The translations under genes were made by a program, and so were the position numbers. DNA of 64,000 bases from CADCWK01 sp965218235 (lineage in GTDB: Bacteria; Chloroflexota; Chloroflexia; Thermomicrobiales; UBA6265): positions 1,612,001-1,676,000 of the forward strand of contig OZ244596.1 of NCBI GenBank assembly GCA_965218235.1. The letters run 5' to 3'. Under the pieces are notes generated by a model. That model was not told the origin of the DNA, did not search any database, and saw only the letters and a program-made list of their open reading frames with translations. This document shows positions 23,961-32,404 of the stretch, piece by piece (the first letter of the stretch is position 1; each line of letters starts with the position of its first letter).

Positions 23961-26273
23961 ATGAGCAAGGACAAGAGCAAGAGCGGCAGCAAGAAGGACG
24001 GCAAGGGCAGGAAGGATGGCAAGGGCGGTAAGGGGGCCGGCCAGTCGCCCGCGCCTGAGACGCTGATCGAGGACGAGGCCGCCTCGCAGGGCGCGACCGA
24101 TGAACCCGCTCGCCACCACCCGGACGGTGCGACGGGGACTGACGAGCAACTCCTCGGCGACCCCATGCCGGCTGCCTTTGCGCATGAGGCTGGCGCCGAC
24201 CCTGCCGGCGAGTCCGGTGCCGCGCCCATTCCGCCGACCGAGCCAGTCACCCCGCCGTCGCTGCCGCCGGTCGAGGCCCGTTCCCGTGGCGGCCGGGCCG
24301 TGACGCCGGAGGACCTGGCGAAGATCCGGGTCGTGGGCGAGCCGGCGATGAGCCCGGACGGTCGCCAGGTCGCCGTCGGTGTGACGAGCGCCGACCTCGA
24401 AGACGATGGCTACACCGCCGCGATCTGGCTGGTCCCGACGGACGCCGATGGGGGCGAGCCCCGCCAGCTGACCGCCGGGAGCAAGCGGGACACGGCGCCG
24501 GTCTGGTCGCCGGACGGCAGCCGGCTGCTGTTCGTCTCCAACCGGGACACGAAGGCCGGCAATCTCTGGGTGATCCCGGCAACGGCCGGCGAGGCCCGCC
24601 GCGTCACCGATCTCGAGAACGGCGCCGGCTCGGCCGCCTGGGCGCCGGACGGTGGCCGGGTCGTCTTCGTCTCGTCGGTCACGCCGGAGGACAACAACCC
24701 GGACAGCGACGCGAAGCTGATCCGCGACATTCGCTACAAGTTCGACGGCAAGGGCTTCCTTGGCGGCAAGTACGACCACCTCTTCGTGGTCGACGTCGAC
24801 GGAGACAAGGCGCCGGAGCAGATCACCGACGGCCCGTACAACCACGCGGCGCCGGCCTGGTCCCCGGCTGGGCGGGAGATCGCCTTCGCCGCCAACCGGA
24901 ACCCGGCCTGGGAGCTGGAACGGACCAGCGACATCTGGACGGTCGTGCCCGGCGCCGTGCCGAGGCGGATCACCGACGGCGCCGGTCAGTACGGGCGGCC
25001 GTCGTTCTCCCCTGACGGGCGGTGGGTCGCGTTCACGGGCACCGGCGACATGGAGCTGGAGGCGCCGGACGATGATCTCTGGGTGGTTCCGGCCGGTGGT
25101 GGCGATCCCAGAGCGCTGACGGCGGGCTACGACCGCTCGATCGCCAACGGCGCGATCGGCGACACCGCCGCCTTCGCTGGTCACGCGCCGGCCTGGGCCC
25201 CGGACGGCCGCTCGATCCTGATCATCGTCGGTCGCGACGGCGAGGCCCACGTCCAGCGCATCACCGTCCCGGAGAACGGTCCCGGTGTCGTCTCGCCGGT
25301 TACCGCTGGGTGCCGGCAGGTCGGGGCGTTCGCGCTCGACCCGACCGTCGCCGACGGGTCACGGCTGGCGATCGCGGTCCACGACCCGGTCACGCCACCC
25401 GAGATCCATCTGGTCGCGGCCGGGACGGATGAGGTCGTCCTGACCCGTCACAACGAGGGACTCATCCGGGAACTGGCGCTGAACCTGCCCGAGGAGCTGT
25501 CGGTGGAGCACGATGGGGTCCGGATCCCGAGCTGGGTGATGCGGCCGGGCGGCGCGGCCGGCGTGACGCCGGGGGTGAAGCTCCCGGCGGTGCTCGAGAT
25601 CCACGGTGGGCCGCACGCGATGTACGGCTGGGGCTACGTCCACGAGTTCCAGGTCCTGGCTAGCCGGGGCTACGCGGTGATCTTCGCCAACCCGCAGGGC
25701 AGCACCGGCTACGCGCAGGCGCACACCGAGGCGCTTCGCGGCGCCTGGGGCGAGGTCGACTTCCCCCAGCAGATGGCGGTCGTCGACGCCGCCATCGCCC
25801 ACGCCAATCTCGACCCGCGGCGGCTCGGCGTCGCCGGCGGCTCGTACGGCGGCTTCATGGCCAACTGGGCAATCGGCCACACCGACCGCTTCCGGGCCGC
25901 GGTCACCCAGCGGACCATCTCGAACATGTACTCGATGTACGGGACCGACGACATCGCCGTGATCTCGATGTTCCACGAGCTCGGCGGGGCGCCGTGGGAC
26001 AGCCCGGAGCTGACCCGGCGCTACATGGAGCTGTCGCCGATCACCTACGTGAAGGCGATCACCACGCCGCTGCTGATCCTCCACGCCGAGGAGGACTACC
26101 GCTGCCCGATGGAGCAGGCCGAGCAGCTCTACCTGGCGCTGAAGCAGCTCGGCCGCGAGGTCGAGTTCGTCCGCTTCCCGGACGAGAGCCACGGCCTGAC
26201 TCGGGGCGGCAAGCCGAAGCACCGGATCGAGCACATGACGCGGCTGGTCGGCTGGTTCGACCGCCACATGTAG
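23961..26273 (+). CDS. S9 family prolyl oligopeptidase / acylaminoacyl-peptidase-like enzyme
   Basis: A 770-residue serine peptidase. The first 35 residues are almost only Lys, Gly, Ser and Asp (KDKSKSGSKKDGKG), followed by a low-complexity acidic/Pro-rich stretch to about 115. Residues 120-500 form a TolB-like beta-propeller with repeated PDGRQVA, SPDGSRLLFVSNRD and SPDGRWVAFTG blades. The C-terminal alpha/beta hydrolase has the nucleophile in GGSYGGFM, Asp in HAEEDYRCP and His in ESHGL. No signal peptide, so probably cytoplasmic. ATG 23961 follows GGGAGAACGC. The charged N-terminus is unusual for the family. Confidence 0.92.
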   Translation: MSKDKSKSGSKKDGKGRKDGKGGKGAGQSPAPETLIEDEAASQGATDEPARHHPDGATGTDEQLLGDPMPAAFAHEAGADPAGESGAAPIPPTEPVTPPSLPPVEARSRGGRAVTPEDLAKIRVVGEPAMSPDGRQVAVGVTSADLEDDGYTAAIWLVPTDADGGEPRQLTAGSKRDTAPVWSPDGSRLLFVSNRDTKAGNLWVIPATAGEARRVTDLENGAGSAAWAPDGGRVVFVSSVTPEDNNPDSDAKLIRDIRYKFDGKGFLGGKYDHLFVVDVDGDKAPEQITDGPYNHAAPAWSPAGREIAFAANRNPAWELERTSDIWTVVPGAVPRRITDGAGQYGRPSFSPDGRWVAFTGTGDMELEAPDDDLWVVPAGGGDPRALTAGYDRSIANGAIGDTAAFAGHAPAWAPDGRSILIIVGRDGEAHVQRITVPENGPGVVSPVTAGCRQVGAFALDPTVADGSRLAIAVHDPVTPPEIHLVAAGTDEVVLTRHNEGLIRELALNLPEELSVEHDGVRIPSWVMRPGGAAGVTPGVKLPAVLEIHGGPHAMYGWGYVHEFQVLASRGYAVIFANPQGSTGYAQAHTEALRGAWGEVDFPQQMAVVDAAIAHANLDPRRLGVAGGSYGGFMANWAIGHTDRFRAAVTQRTISNMYSMYGTDDIAVISMFHELGGAPWDSPELTRRYMELSPITYVKAITTPLLILHAEEDYRCPMEQAEQLYLALKQLGREVEFVRFPDESHGLTRGGKPKHRIEHMTRLVGWFDRHM

Positions 26274-26299
26274 CCCCGGCTCGTCGCGCGTCGCTGCCG

Positions 26300-26500
26300 T
26301 CAGGGCCGGACAAGCGCAGCATCTGTGGGCCCTGCCCGACCCTTGACGTCGAGGTGGGTGTGGCCGAACTGCTCCGGGCACTTGAGCCCGTAGCCGGCCA
26401 CCCGGTCGAGGCCGATGTGGAACAGCCAGATCAGCGCGAGCAGCATCGTCGTATCGCTGCCCGCCCAGAGCCCGATGATGTCTAGTACGGTTGGGAGCAT
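26300..26500 (-). pseudogene. Truncated copy of a DUF4260 gene
   Basis: Encodes up to 66 residues (SDTTMLLALIWLFHIGLDRV, FGHTHLDVKG) nearly identical to the C-terminal half of the DUF4260 protein at 29560-29979. DNA similarity is high and continues a little upstream of the ATG, where an in-frame TAG breaks it. The N-terminal helices are missing, so this is a remnant of a partial duplication. Translation from the ATG at 26500 cannot be excluded. Confidence 0.8.
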
Positions 26501-26740
26501 CGTGGCTTGGTTCTGCTACAACCGTCTCAGACGTTGGGCCTGATCCAAGGGCGACTGGCAATAGGGAACGACCGGTAACTGGTCACCAGGTGACTTGGGG
26601 ATTAGAAGGCGAGTTCCGCTGGATGGGAGGCATCGCGCCGACGCCTATTGCCGGTCGCTCTTAGCCATGACGGGACTCCTTGCGGGGGATATCGGCGCGT
26701 TACGCCAAGGAAATCCGCTACTCTTTACCGTAACGGCCTA

Positions 26741-27625
26741 CTAAGTGCAGGGATCGTCTGCCAAGCGGCGAGCCAGGAAGTCGCGGATCAGCTCGGTCAC
26801 TTCGGCCGCCGCGGTCTCCAGGAGGAAGTGGCCCCCGTCTAGAAGATGAATTTCGGCGTCGAGCGCGTCGTCAGCGAAGGCGCGGGCGCCGTCCGGCCCG
26901 AAGATCTGATCGCTCGCGCCCCAGACAGCGAGCACCGGCACGGCGCTCGCGCGGAGGTACCGATGCAGTGCCGGGTACAGCGGCGGATTGGTCCCATAGT
27001 CCCGGAACAACGCCAGCTGGACGAGGTCGTTTCCCGGACGGGCGATGAAGGCGTGGTCATGCACCCAGGCGTCGGGATTGACAAGGGTCTCGTTGGGCGC
27101 ACCCTCAACGTACTGCCATCGTATATCGGCCATGGTCAGGGCCTTCCGCACGGCGGCTTCGGTGGCCGCGGTCGGGTTCTGCCCGTAGGCTTGTGCGCGC
27201 CGGGTCCAGGCACTATCAACGAAGCCCGCCTCGTAGCCATTGCCGTTCTGGGTGATGATCGCGGTGATCGCCGTGGGGTGCGCGAGCGCGAGCCGCCACC
27301 CGACCGGGGCACCGTAGTCCTGCACGTAAATGGCGTACCGATCGACCCCGAGCTGACGGAGGAGTCGGTCGGTCAATTCGGCGAGGATGTCGAAGGAGTA
27401 GGTGAATCCCCGCGCATCCGGAGCGTCGGACAACCCGAAGCCGAGCATGTCGGGAGCGATGACGTGGTAGCGGTCCTGCAGTCCCGGGATGAGATCGCGG
27501 TACATGTGGGAGCTGCTGGGGAACCCGTGCAGAAGCACGACCACCGGCCCGTCGGCTGGGCCGGTTTCACGGTAGAAGAGCCGATGCTTCTCGACTGTGG
27601 CGAAACGGTAGTGCGTCTTCGACAT
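26741..27625 (-). CDS. Alpha/beta hydrolase, epoxide hydrolase/haloalkane dehalogenase-like
   Basis: A 294-residue alpha/beta-fold enzyme. The oxyanion-hole motif is LLHGFPSSSHMYRDL, the nucleophile Asp sits in VQDYGAPVGWRLA, and the catalytic His is in LDGGHFLLET. In haloalkane dehalogenases a Trp follows the nucleophile; here it is Tyr, which favours epoxide hydrolase-like or another C-X hydrolase activity. ATG 27625 is chosen for its GGGAGGGTC site. It lies downstream of the NmrA-like and exported-fragment genes on the same strand. Confidence 0.88.
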   Translation of the reverse strand: MSKTHYRFATVEKHRLFYRETGPADGPVVVLLHGFPSSSHMYRDLIPGLQDRYHVIAPDMLGFGLSDAPDARGFTYSFDILAELTDRLLRQLGVDRYAIYVQDYGAPVGWRLALAHPTAITAIITQNGNGYEAGFVDSAWTRRAQAYGQNPTAATEAAVRKALTMADIRWQYVEGAPNETLVNPDAWVHDHAFIARPGNDLVQLALFRDYGTNPPLYPALHRYLRASAVPVLAVWGASDQIFGPDGARAFADDALDAEIHLLDGGHFLLETAAAEVTELIRDFLARRLADDPCT

Positions 27626-27663
27626 CGTGTCTGACCCTCCCGATTGATCTTCCTGGGACACAA

Positions 27664-28011
27664 CTAGCGAGCAGCCGACGCAGCTCCGTGTGCTCGTCCG
27701 CATCGAGTGCATCGACCATCGACCATCGGTCGTTCGACTGATCGGACCGCTCGACCGTGCAGCGGTACTCCGACGGCATCAGCCGTGGCGAAGACGTTGT
27801 AGAACCGCTGCACGGTCGCTTCAAGCTCCTCCAGGGACGCCGTGCCCTGCTGGGCATTCATGGAGTCGGACTGGCCCGTACCCACGCCGCCGATGACGGT
27901 TGAGACAAGGAGGACGACGAGCAGCGCCGTCACACTCCACGTCGATGTTCGTGCCGTGGTCGGGCCGTTCGTGGCGCTGATGCCGCGATGGTTCGGGCTG
28001 GTGAGGGTCAT
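27664..28011 (-). CDS. Short exported protein, probably a broken NTF2/SnoaL-like gene
   Basis: A 115-residue frame with a membrane/signal segment (VTALLVVLLVSTVIGGVG) followed by SLEELEATVQRFYNVFATAD, which resembles the start of an NTF2-like ester cyclase domain. After that the sequence becomes Arg-rich and loses family character, while another frame reads SMVDALDADEHTELRRLL. This suggests a frameshifted or decayed gene. ATG 28011 has only a weak GAGAG site. Confidence 0.5.
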   Translation of the reverse strand: MTLTSPNHRGISATNGPTTARTSTWSVTALLVVLLVSTVIGGVGTGQSDSMNAQQGTASLEELEATVQRFYNVFATADAVGVPLHGRAVRSVERPMVDGRCTRCGRAHGAASAAR

Positions 28012-28145
28012 GGTTGGTTCTCTCAAGGGGGCGAAACAAGCGGACATCGCGACCGGTCGCGAGACCGGCCGCACCGGTGACGGGCGGACGGAGCGATCAA
28101 CGCGCTGATAATGGACTCCAGCCACCCCAGATGGTGCGGCCGGCC

Positions 28146-29027
28146 TCAATCGGCCGGAGTGAGCGCCTCCCGTACCGACTGCGCCAGGGGCGTCGTCGGG
28201 CGGCCGATCAGGGCGCTGAGCTGGCGGCTATCGTCGAACAGGCCCCCCTGCGACGCGCCGACGTCGGCCGCTGCGTAGGCCACCGCCAAGGGTTCCGGGA
28301 GCCCGGCCTGCTGGAGGATCGCCCGGTAGTCCGCCTCGGGGAGGTCCCGGTAGGCGATGGCCCGGCCGGACTGGCGGGCGATCTCGGCGGCCAGATCCGC
28401 CAGCGTGTAGGCCTCGTCCCCGGCAAGCTCGTAGATCGCGCCCGCCTCGTCCCTGTCTGAAGTCACCACCGCCACGGCGGCGGTGGCGTAGTCGGCCCGG
28501 GCGGCGGACGAGATGCGGCCCTGACCCGCGCTGCCCAGGACCGCGCCGTTGGCGACGGCCATTCCCAATGAACCGACATAGTTCTCGGTGTACCAGCCGT
28601 TCCGCAGCAGGGTGAACGGCACGCCGGATTCGCGCAGTGCCGCCTCCGTCGCCTGGTGCTCGCTCGCCAGTCCCAGCGGGGTGTCGTCGGCGTGGAGGAT
28701 GCTGGTGTAGACGATCAGCCTGACCCCCGCGCGGCGCGCCGCCTCGATGACGTTGCGATGCTGGGGAACGCGCTGGCCCACCTCGCTCGATGAGACGAAG
28801 AGCAGCCGATCCACGCCGGCGAAAGCCGTAGTCAAAGTGCCCGGGTCGTTGTAATCGGTCCGGCGTACCTCCACGCCACGGGCGGTGAGATCGTCGCCTG
28901 CCGCGACGTTGCGCATGCCGGCGATGACTCGAGACGCGGGATTGCGTTCGAGCAGGTAGTCGATCGTCAGCCGCCCGAACTGGCCGCTGGCACCGCTCAC
29001 GAAGATCGCTGGATCGGGAGTCGTCAT
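28146..29027 (-). CDS. NmrA/QOR2-like NAD(P)H-binding oxidoreductase
   Basis: A 293-residue atypical SDR: FVSGASGQFGRLTIDYLLER is the dinucleotide site, and RRTDYNDPGTLTTAFAGVDR plus VYTSILHADDTPLGL match YtfG/QOR2 quinone oxidoreductases, which use NADPH to reduce quinones. The missing SDR Tyr/Lys pair is normal for this group. ATG 29027 has AGGAAGGAACC upstream. It is divergent from an HxlR regulator, the same arrangement as the well-known qorB/qorR-type pairs, so HxlR control is likely. Confidence 0.9.
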   Translation of the reverse strand: MTTPDPAIFVSGASGQFGRLTIDYLLERNPASRVIAGMRNVAAGDDLTARGVEVRRTDYNDPGTLTTAFAGVDRLLFVSSSEVGQRVPQHRNVIEAARRAGVRLIVYTSILHADDTPLGLASEHQATEAALRESGVPFTLLRNGWYTENYVGSLGMAVANGAVLGSAGQGRISSAARADYATAAVAVVTSDRDEAGAIYELAGDEAYTLADLAAEIARQSGRAIAYRDLPEADYRAILQQAGLPEPLAVAYAAADVGASQGGLFDDSRQLSALIGRPTTPLAQSVREALTPAD

Positions 29028-29070
29028 CTGGTTCCTTCCTGAGGTTCCTGCTGGTATATGGACAAGACCA

Positions 29071-29087
29071 GGTCTAAAATAGAGACC
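29071..29087. promoter_or_regulatory. Palindromic operator between NmrA-like and HxlR genes
   Basis: GGTCT-AAAATAG-AGACC, perfect 5-base arms with an AT-rich 7-base centre, in the 88-base divergent gap. The position fits joint control of both genes by the HxlR protein. Confidence 0.65.
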
Positions 29088-29115
29088 ATCGAGTTGGCGC
29101 ACAAGGAGGCAGAAA

Positions 29116-29598
29116 ATGGTGGCCAGGTTACGCGAAAGGAACCCCACTCAGTCCGACGAGACTTTTCTCTTTGATCGCTTCACTGATTGGCAGAGATGGG
29201 CGTTCGACCCGGCCAGCTGTCCGGTTCGCGATGTCCTGAGTCAAATCGGTGACAAGTGGTCTTCCCTGATCCTCATCTCGCTTGCTGTTCAGCCCCGGCG
29301 CTTCAGCGAGATCAAGCGGGCGGTCCCCGACATCTCCAAGCGGATGCTGACGCAGACGCTCCGGGATCTCGAACGGGACGGTCTGCTCACGCGACGCGTC
29401 TTCCCGACCAAGCCGCCGAGCGTGGAGTACCGGCTCACGTCACTCGGCGAGTCCCTGCTGGCCCCGCTCGCCGCTCTGGTGGCCTGGGCCGAGTACACCC
29501 ATGACGAGATCCGGGATGCCCGGACGCGCTTTGACGCGCACCAATCCGGCCCGGGCGAGTCAATCCTGCCACGCGGCAGCCTGATTCCGGGTCGGTGA
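29116..29598 (+). CDS. HxlR family transcriptional regulator
   Basis: A 160-residue winged-helix protein: CPVRDVLSQIGDKWSSLILI with the family Cys, RRFSEIKRAVPDISKRMLTQ as recognition region, and RDLERDGLLTRRVFPTKPPS followed by VEYRLTSLG as wing. HxlR proteins often sense quinones or aldehydes through the Cys. The ATG at 29116 follows AGGAGG. The C-terminal ~25 residues run past the usual end, and the 3' end overlaps the convergent DUF4260 gene by 39 bases. Confidence 0.93.
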   Translation: MVARLRERNPTQSDETFLFDRFTDWQRWAFDPASCPVRDVLSQIGDKWSSLILISLAVQPRRFSEIKRAVPDISKRMLTQTLRDLERDGLLTRRVFPTKPPSVEYRLTSLGESLLAPLAALVAWAEYTHDEIRDARTRFDAHQSGPGESILPRGSLIPGR

Positions 29599-29979
29599 GC
29601 TCTCAGCCCTCGCGGCCTGGCCCTTGAGACCCAGATGCGTGTGGCCGAATTGGTCCGGGTACTTGAGGCCGTAGCCGGCCACCCGGTCGAGGCCGATGTG
29701 GAACAGCCAGATCAGGGCGAGCAGCATGGTCGTGTCGCTGCTGGCGGTGAGGCCAACGATACCCATGATGGTCGGAACGATGGTGGCGTGGACGGCGTTG
29801 TAGACCATCGCGCCGACCCGATTGCCAGCCAGGTAGCCAGCCCAGGAGATGTCGGGGACCAGGAGCAGGACCGGGATCCACCACCACGTCCCGTCCAGTC
29901 TGGCGTAGAGGGCGATGGCACCGGCCAGCAGGGCCAGCCCTTCGAGTCGGAGCAGTATCACGGGGCGGTCGAGCAGCAT
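29560..29979 (-). CDS. DUF4260 membrane protein
   Basis: A 139-residue protein with about four helices: VILLRLEGLALLAGAIALYA, WWWIPVLLLVPDISWAGYLA, YNAVHATIVPTIMGIVGLTA and TTMLLALIWLFHIGLDRVAG, ending in YGLKYPDQFGHTHLG. This matches DUF4260, of unknown function. ATG 29979 has AGGAGT upstream. A truncated copy of its 3' half lies at 26300-26500. The last 13 codons overlap the HxlR gene on the other strand. Confidence 0.88.
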   Translation of the reverse strand: MLLDRPVILLRLEGLALLAGAIALYARLDGTWWWIPVLLLVPDISWAGYLAGNRVGAMVYNAVHATIVPTIMGIVGLTASSDTTMLLALIWLFHIGLDRVAGYGLKYPDQFGHTHLGLKGQAARAESSPTRNQAAAWQD

Positions 29980-30181
29980 CGGGGTACTCCTGGGTCGTTG
30001 ATGGTCGTGCGTGGCTCATCGGCCGGTGGTCGGGCCGGCCGGGGTCGTGAGCAGGGCACGTTCAGGGTGATATGTCATGATGTGGCGACATCCTGACCGA
30101 TCCGGCCCCGACTCCCGCGGTGATCTGAACCTGTCGACAGCATAGATTGGCCCGGATTGGTCCGTCGTCCTGTCCCGCCGT

Positions 30182-30197
30182 GCAACTCCGGAGTTGC
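30182..30197. promoter_or_regulatory. 16-base palindrome upstream of an XRE-type regulator
   Basis: GCAACTCCGGAGTTGC, a perfect palindrome without spacer, 18 bases before the GTG start at 30216. A likely autoregulatory operator of the helix-turn-helix protein that follows. Confidence 0.6.
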
Positions 30198-30215
30198 GAT
30201 CCCGCTGGAGGCGCT

Positions 30216-31016
30216 GTGGCGCTCGATCTCGATGCGTTTGGCGCGATGGTCCGGGCCGGCCGTGAACGGCGTGGCCTCCGGGCGATCGACCTCGCCGTCG
30301 CGATGCGGTGGGCCGGCACCGCCCCCGTCTACCGTTATGAGCGCGGCGGACCTGACGCGCCGCGGCCCGACCCCGATACGATCAATCAACTCGCGCGGGT
30401 CCTGGAGCTTGGCTACGCCGACCGGATGACCCTGCTCGGGCTGGCCGGTCATCTCCTTGACACCGAGCCGCTCACCCCCGGCGAGGAGGCGCGGCTGCTC
30501 GTCGCCCTCCGGGCCGACCGCGACCTCTTGCCGGACCCGGCGTTCCTGTTCGACTTTCGGGGACGCCTCCTGGCTGTCAACCCGGCCCTCGCCCGCGAGC
30601 TGGATCGGCTGGACCGACTGCGCGGAGTCTGGCCCGGGCGGGACGCGTCGGTCTTCGATCTGGTCTGGGATCCGGCTCTCGGGATCTCCGGTCGGCTGGT
30701 CGAGCCGGAGATGGCTCGCCGGTTCCAGGTCCTGCGGTTCCAGCTGTACAACCGGATGCGCCGCCATGAGGCATGGTTCGGAGCCGTCCCCGATCAGTTC
30801 GCCCACTATCCCGGCTTCGTCGAGATGTGGACCGCCGCCGAAGCACAGGTCAGCGCGTCCGGCGATCTCGCCAGCCTGATCCCGATCGTCCACGCGCCGA
30901 TCCTCGCGTCGCTGCGGGACGGCTCCGTTGGCCGCTATGACGTTTCCCAGCGGGCCGTTCATGGTGCGGCTGGGCTGGTCGCGCTGATGGTGATGTCGCC
31001 CGTCCACGAACCGTAG
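30216..31016 (+). CDS. XRE family regulator, MmyB-like
   Basis: A 266-residue protein: LDAFGAMVRAGRERRGLRAI begins a helix-turn-helix (VAMRWAGTAPVYRYERGGPD), followed by a domain with AFLFDFRGRLLAVNPALARE, a pattern shared with PAS/MmyB-type ligand domains. The GTG at 30216 is chosen for its CTGGAGG site and its distance from the palindrome. It precedes the membrane gene cluster 31125-33754 on the same strand and may regulate it; this is inference. Confidence 0.78.
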   Translation: MALDLDAFGAMVRAGRERRGLRAIDLAVAMRWAGTAPVYRYERGGPDAPRPDPDTINQLARVLELGYADRMTLLGLAGHLLDTEPLTPGEEARLLVALRADRDLLPDPAFLFDFRGRLLAVNPALARELDRLDRLRGVWPGRDASVFDLVWDPALGISGRLVEPEMARRFQVLRFQLYNRMRRHEAWFGAVPDQFAHYPGFVEMWTAAEAQVSASGDLASLIPIVHAPILASLRDGSVGRYDVSQRAVHGAAGLVALMVMSPVHEP

Positions 31017-31124
31017 CGGTGGTCGGTGGGTTTTGCTCGTCTTCATGTCAGCGCCGGTCCTGACACTGGCTGTGCTGACGGGATGCCGTGCCGATGACGG
31101 GCATCGCGGGTACACTCTCCGATC

Positions 31125-31835
31125 GTGACCAGACCCATCCGCCGCCCACCCTCCCGAAGATCGACCGGCGTGCCGCCCATCTGGTGGGCGGTTGGTCTCG
31201 GCGCGCTCGTGCTCGTGCTGATCGTCGTCGGCTGGAGCGTCCAGCGGGGCGGTAACGGCGACGATGTCGTCCCGGACACCGCCGGCAACGGTCAGCCAGC
31301 GGCGACGGCCAGCGTCGATACTGCCGGCAACGGTCAACTAGCCGTGACGGCCAGCGTTGACACCGCTGGCCCGGCCGGGGCGGCGAGCCCGGGTGATCCC
31401 GCGGCTGGCCCATCGGTGGTGAACGGCACCCCGGGGGCCGGACCAGTCTCGGTCGGCGGGACGACGATCGGGACCATCGTCTGGGCCAGCGAGGTCGACC
31501 CGGCGACGCAGGCGCCGGCCGGAGCACTCGAGACGATTCCGGACAACGTCGCGGAGATCTACGCCGCTCTCCCGTTGTCCAGTATCGCGGCCGGCTCGGT
31601 CGTCGGCGCCAGCTGGTCCTATAACGGCGTCCCGCTCGACACGCTGACGTCTTCCGTGACGGCATCGACCGCGACGACCGATACCTGGGTCGCGTTCCGG
31701 CTGGACCGTGTCGAGTCTGGTACCCCGTCGCCGCGGAGTGAAACGGATTGGCCCGACGGTGAGTACGGGGTCGTCATCACCGTCGACGGGCAGGTCGTCC
31801 AGGAATCGACCGTAACGGTCGAGAAGACGTTCTGA
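31125..31835 (+). CDS. Membrane-anchored protein of unknown function
   Basis: A 236-residue protein I do not recognise. A basic N-terminus precedes one membrane helix (WWAVGLGALVLVLIVVGWSV, about 20-40). A Gly/Ala/Thr/Pro-rich linker follows with an imperfect duplicated unit (DTAGNGQ..ATASV twice). The last 120 residues look like a small beta-rich extracellular domain (TTIGTIVWASEVDPATQAPA, VAFRLDRVESGTPSP, GEYGVVITVDGQVVQESTV). Start is GTG. Likely anchored with the C-terminus outside the cell. Confidence 0.7.
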   Translation: MTRPIRRPPSRRSTGVPPIWWAVGLGALVLVLIVVGWSVQRGGNGDDVVPDTAGNGQPAATASVDTAGNGQLAVTASVDTAGPAGAASPGDPAAGPSVVNGTPGAGPVSVGGTTIGTIVWASEVDPATQAPAGALETIPDNVAEIYAALPLSSIAAGSVVGASWSYNGVPLDTLTSSVTASTATTDTWVAFRLDRVESGTPSPRSETDWPDGEYGVVITVDGQVVQESTVTVEKTF

Positions 31836-32043
31836 CGAGAACGTCGCGCCGGGATTGGGCTGGTTCCCGGAGGATCCCGTCGCGACCGGGCAAAACTTTG
31901 CGATTGTCGCCCCAATCCTGTTAGTCTTTTTCTGTCACCCGATCCATCGCTTCCGACCCGGTCGGCCCTGATGGGTCGTTGTCCGGCTGCTCGTCCGTCG
32001 TGCTGCTCCCGCCGTTGCCGGCGGCGATCCCGCAGGAGCCCCG

Positions 32044-32373
32044 GTGTATTCCCCCTCGCAGGATGAGTGTTGTCCCGGTCCGGGACTGATCGACGCCCCG
32101 ATCGCTCCGACACCTCGCTATATCCCCTTCGTCTGGCAGTCTGGCAGCCGGTTGCTGCTCATGGATCGAACGGCCTACGGCTGGGCCATTGCCGAACTGG
32201 CGTTCAATGACCGCCTCGGTGCTTACGAAGGGCGGCGCGAGGGGACGTACGACTCCCTCCGGGAGGCGTCCGGCGTCCTGATGGCGACCATGGTCACGGC
32301 CGAAGAGACCAGTCAGGAGTCCCTGGCGGCACGCCTGATCGAGTGGGTGGGCGAGCACGCGACCGTCGTCTAG
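32044..32373 (+). CDS. Small protein of unknown function
   Basis: A 109-residue soluble protein with no family I recognise. PRYIPFVWQSGSRLLLMDRT, LGAYEGRREGTYDSLREASG and the final helix LAARLIEWVGEHATVV give an alpha/beta pattern. GTG 32044 has AGGAG seven bases upstream. It lies 31 bases before the TPM gene and is probably co-transcribed with it. Confidence 0.6.
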   Translation: MYSPSQDECCPGPGLIDAPIAPTPRYIPFVWQSGSRLLLMDRTAYGWAIAELAFNDRLGAYEGRREGTYDSLREASGVLMATMVTAEETSQESLAARLIEWVGEHATVV

Positions 32374-32404
32374 GCGATTCGGCGTGAGCCCGGAGGCGAT
32401 GCCA

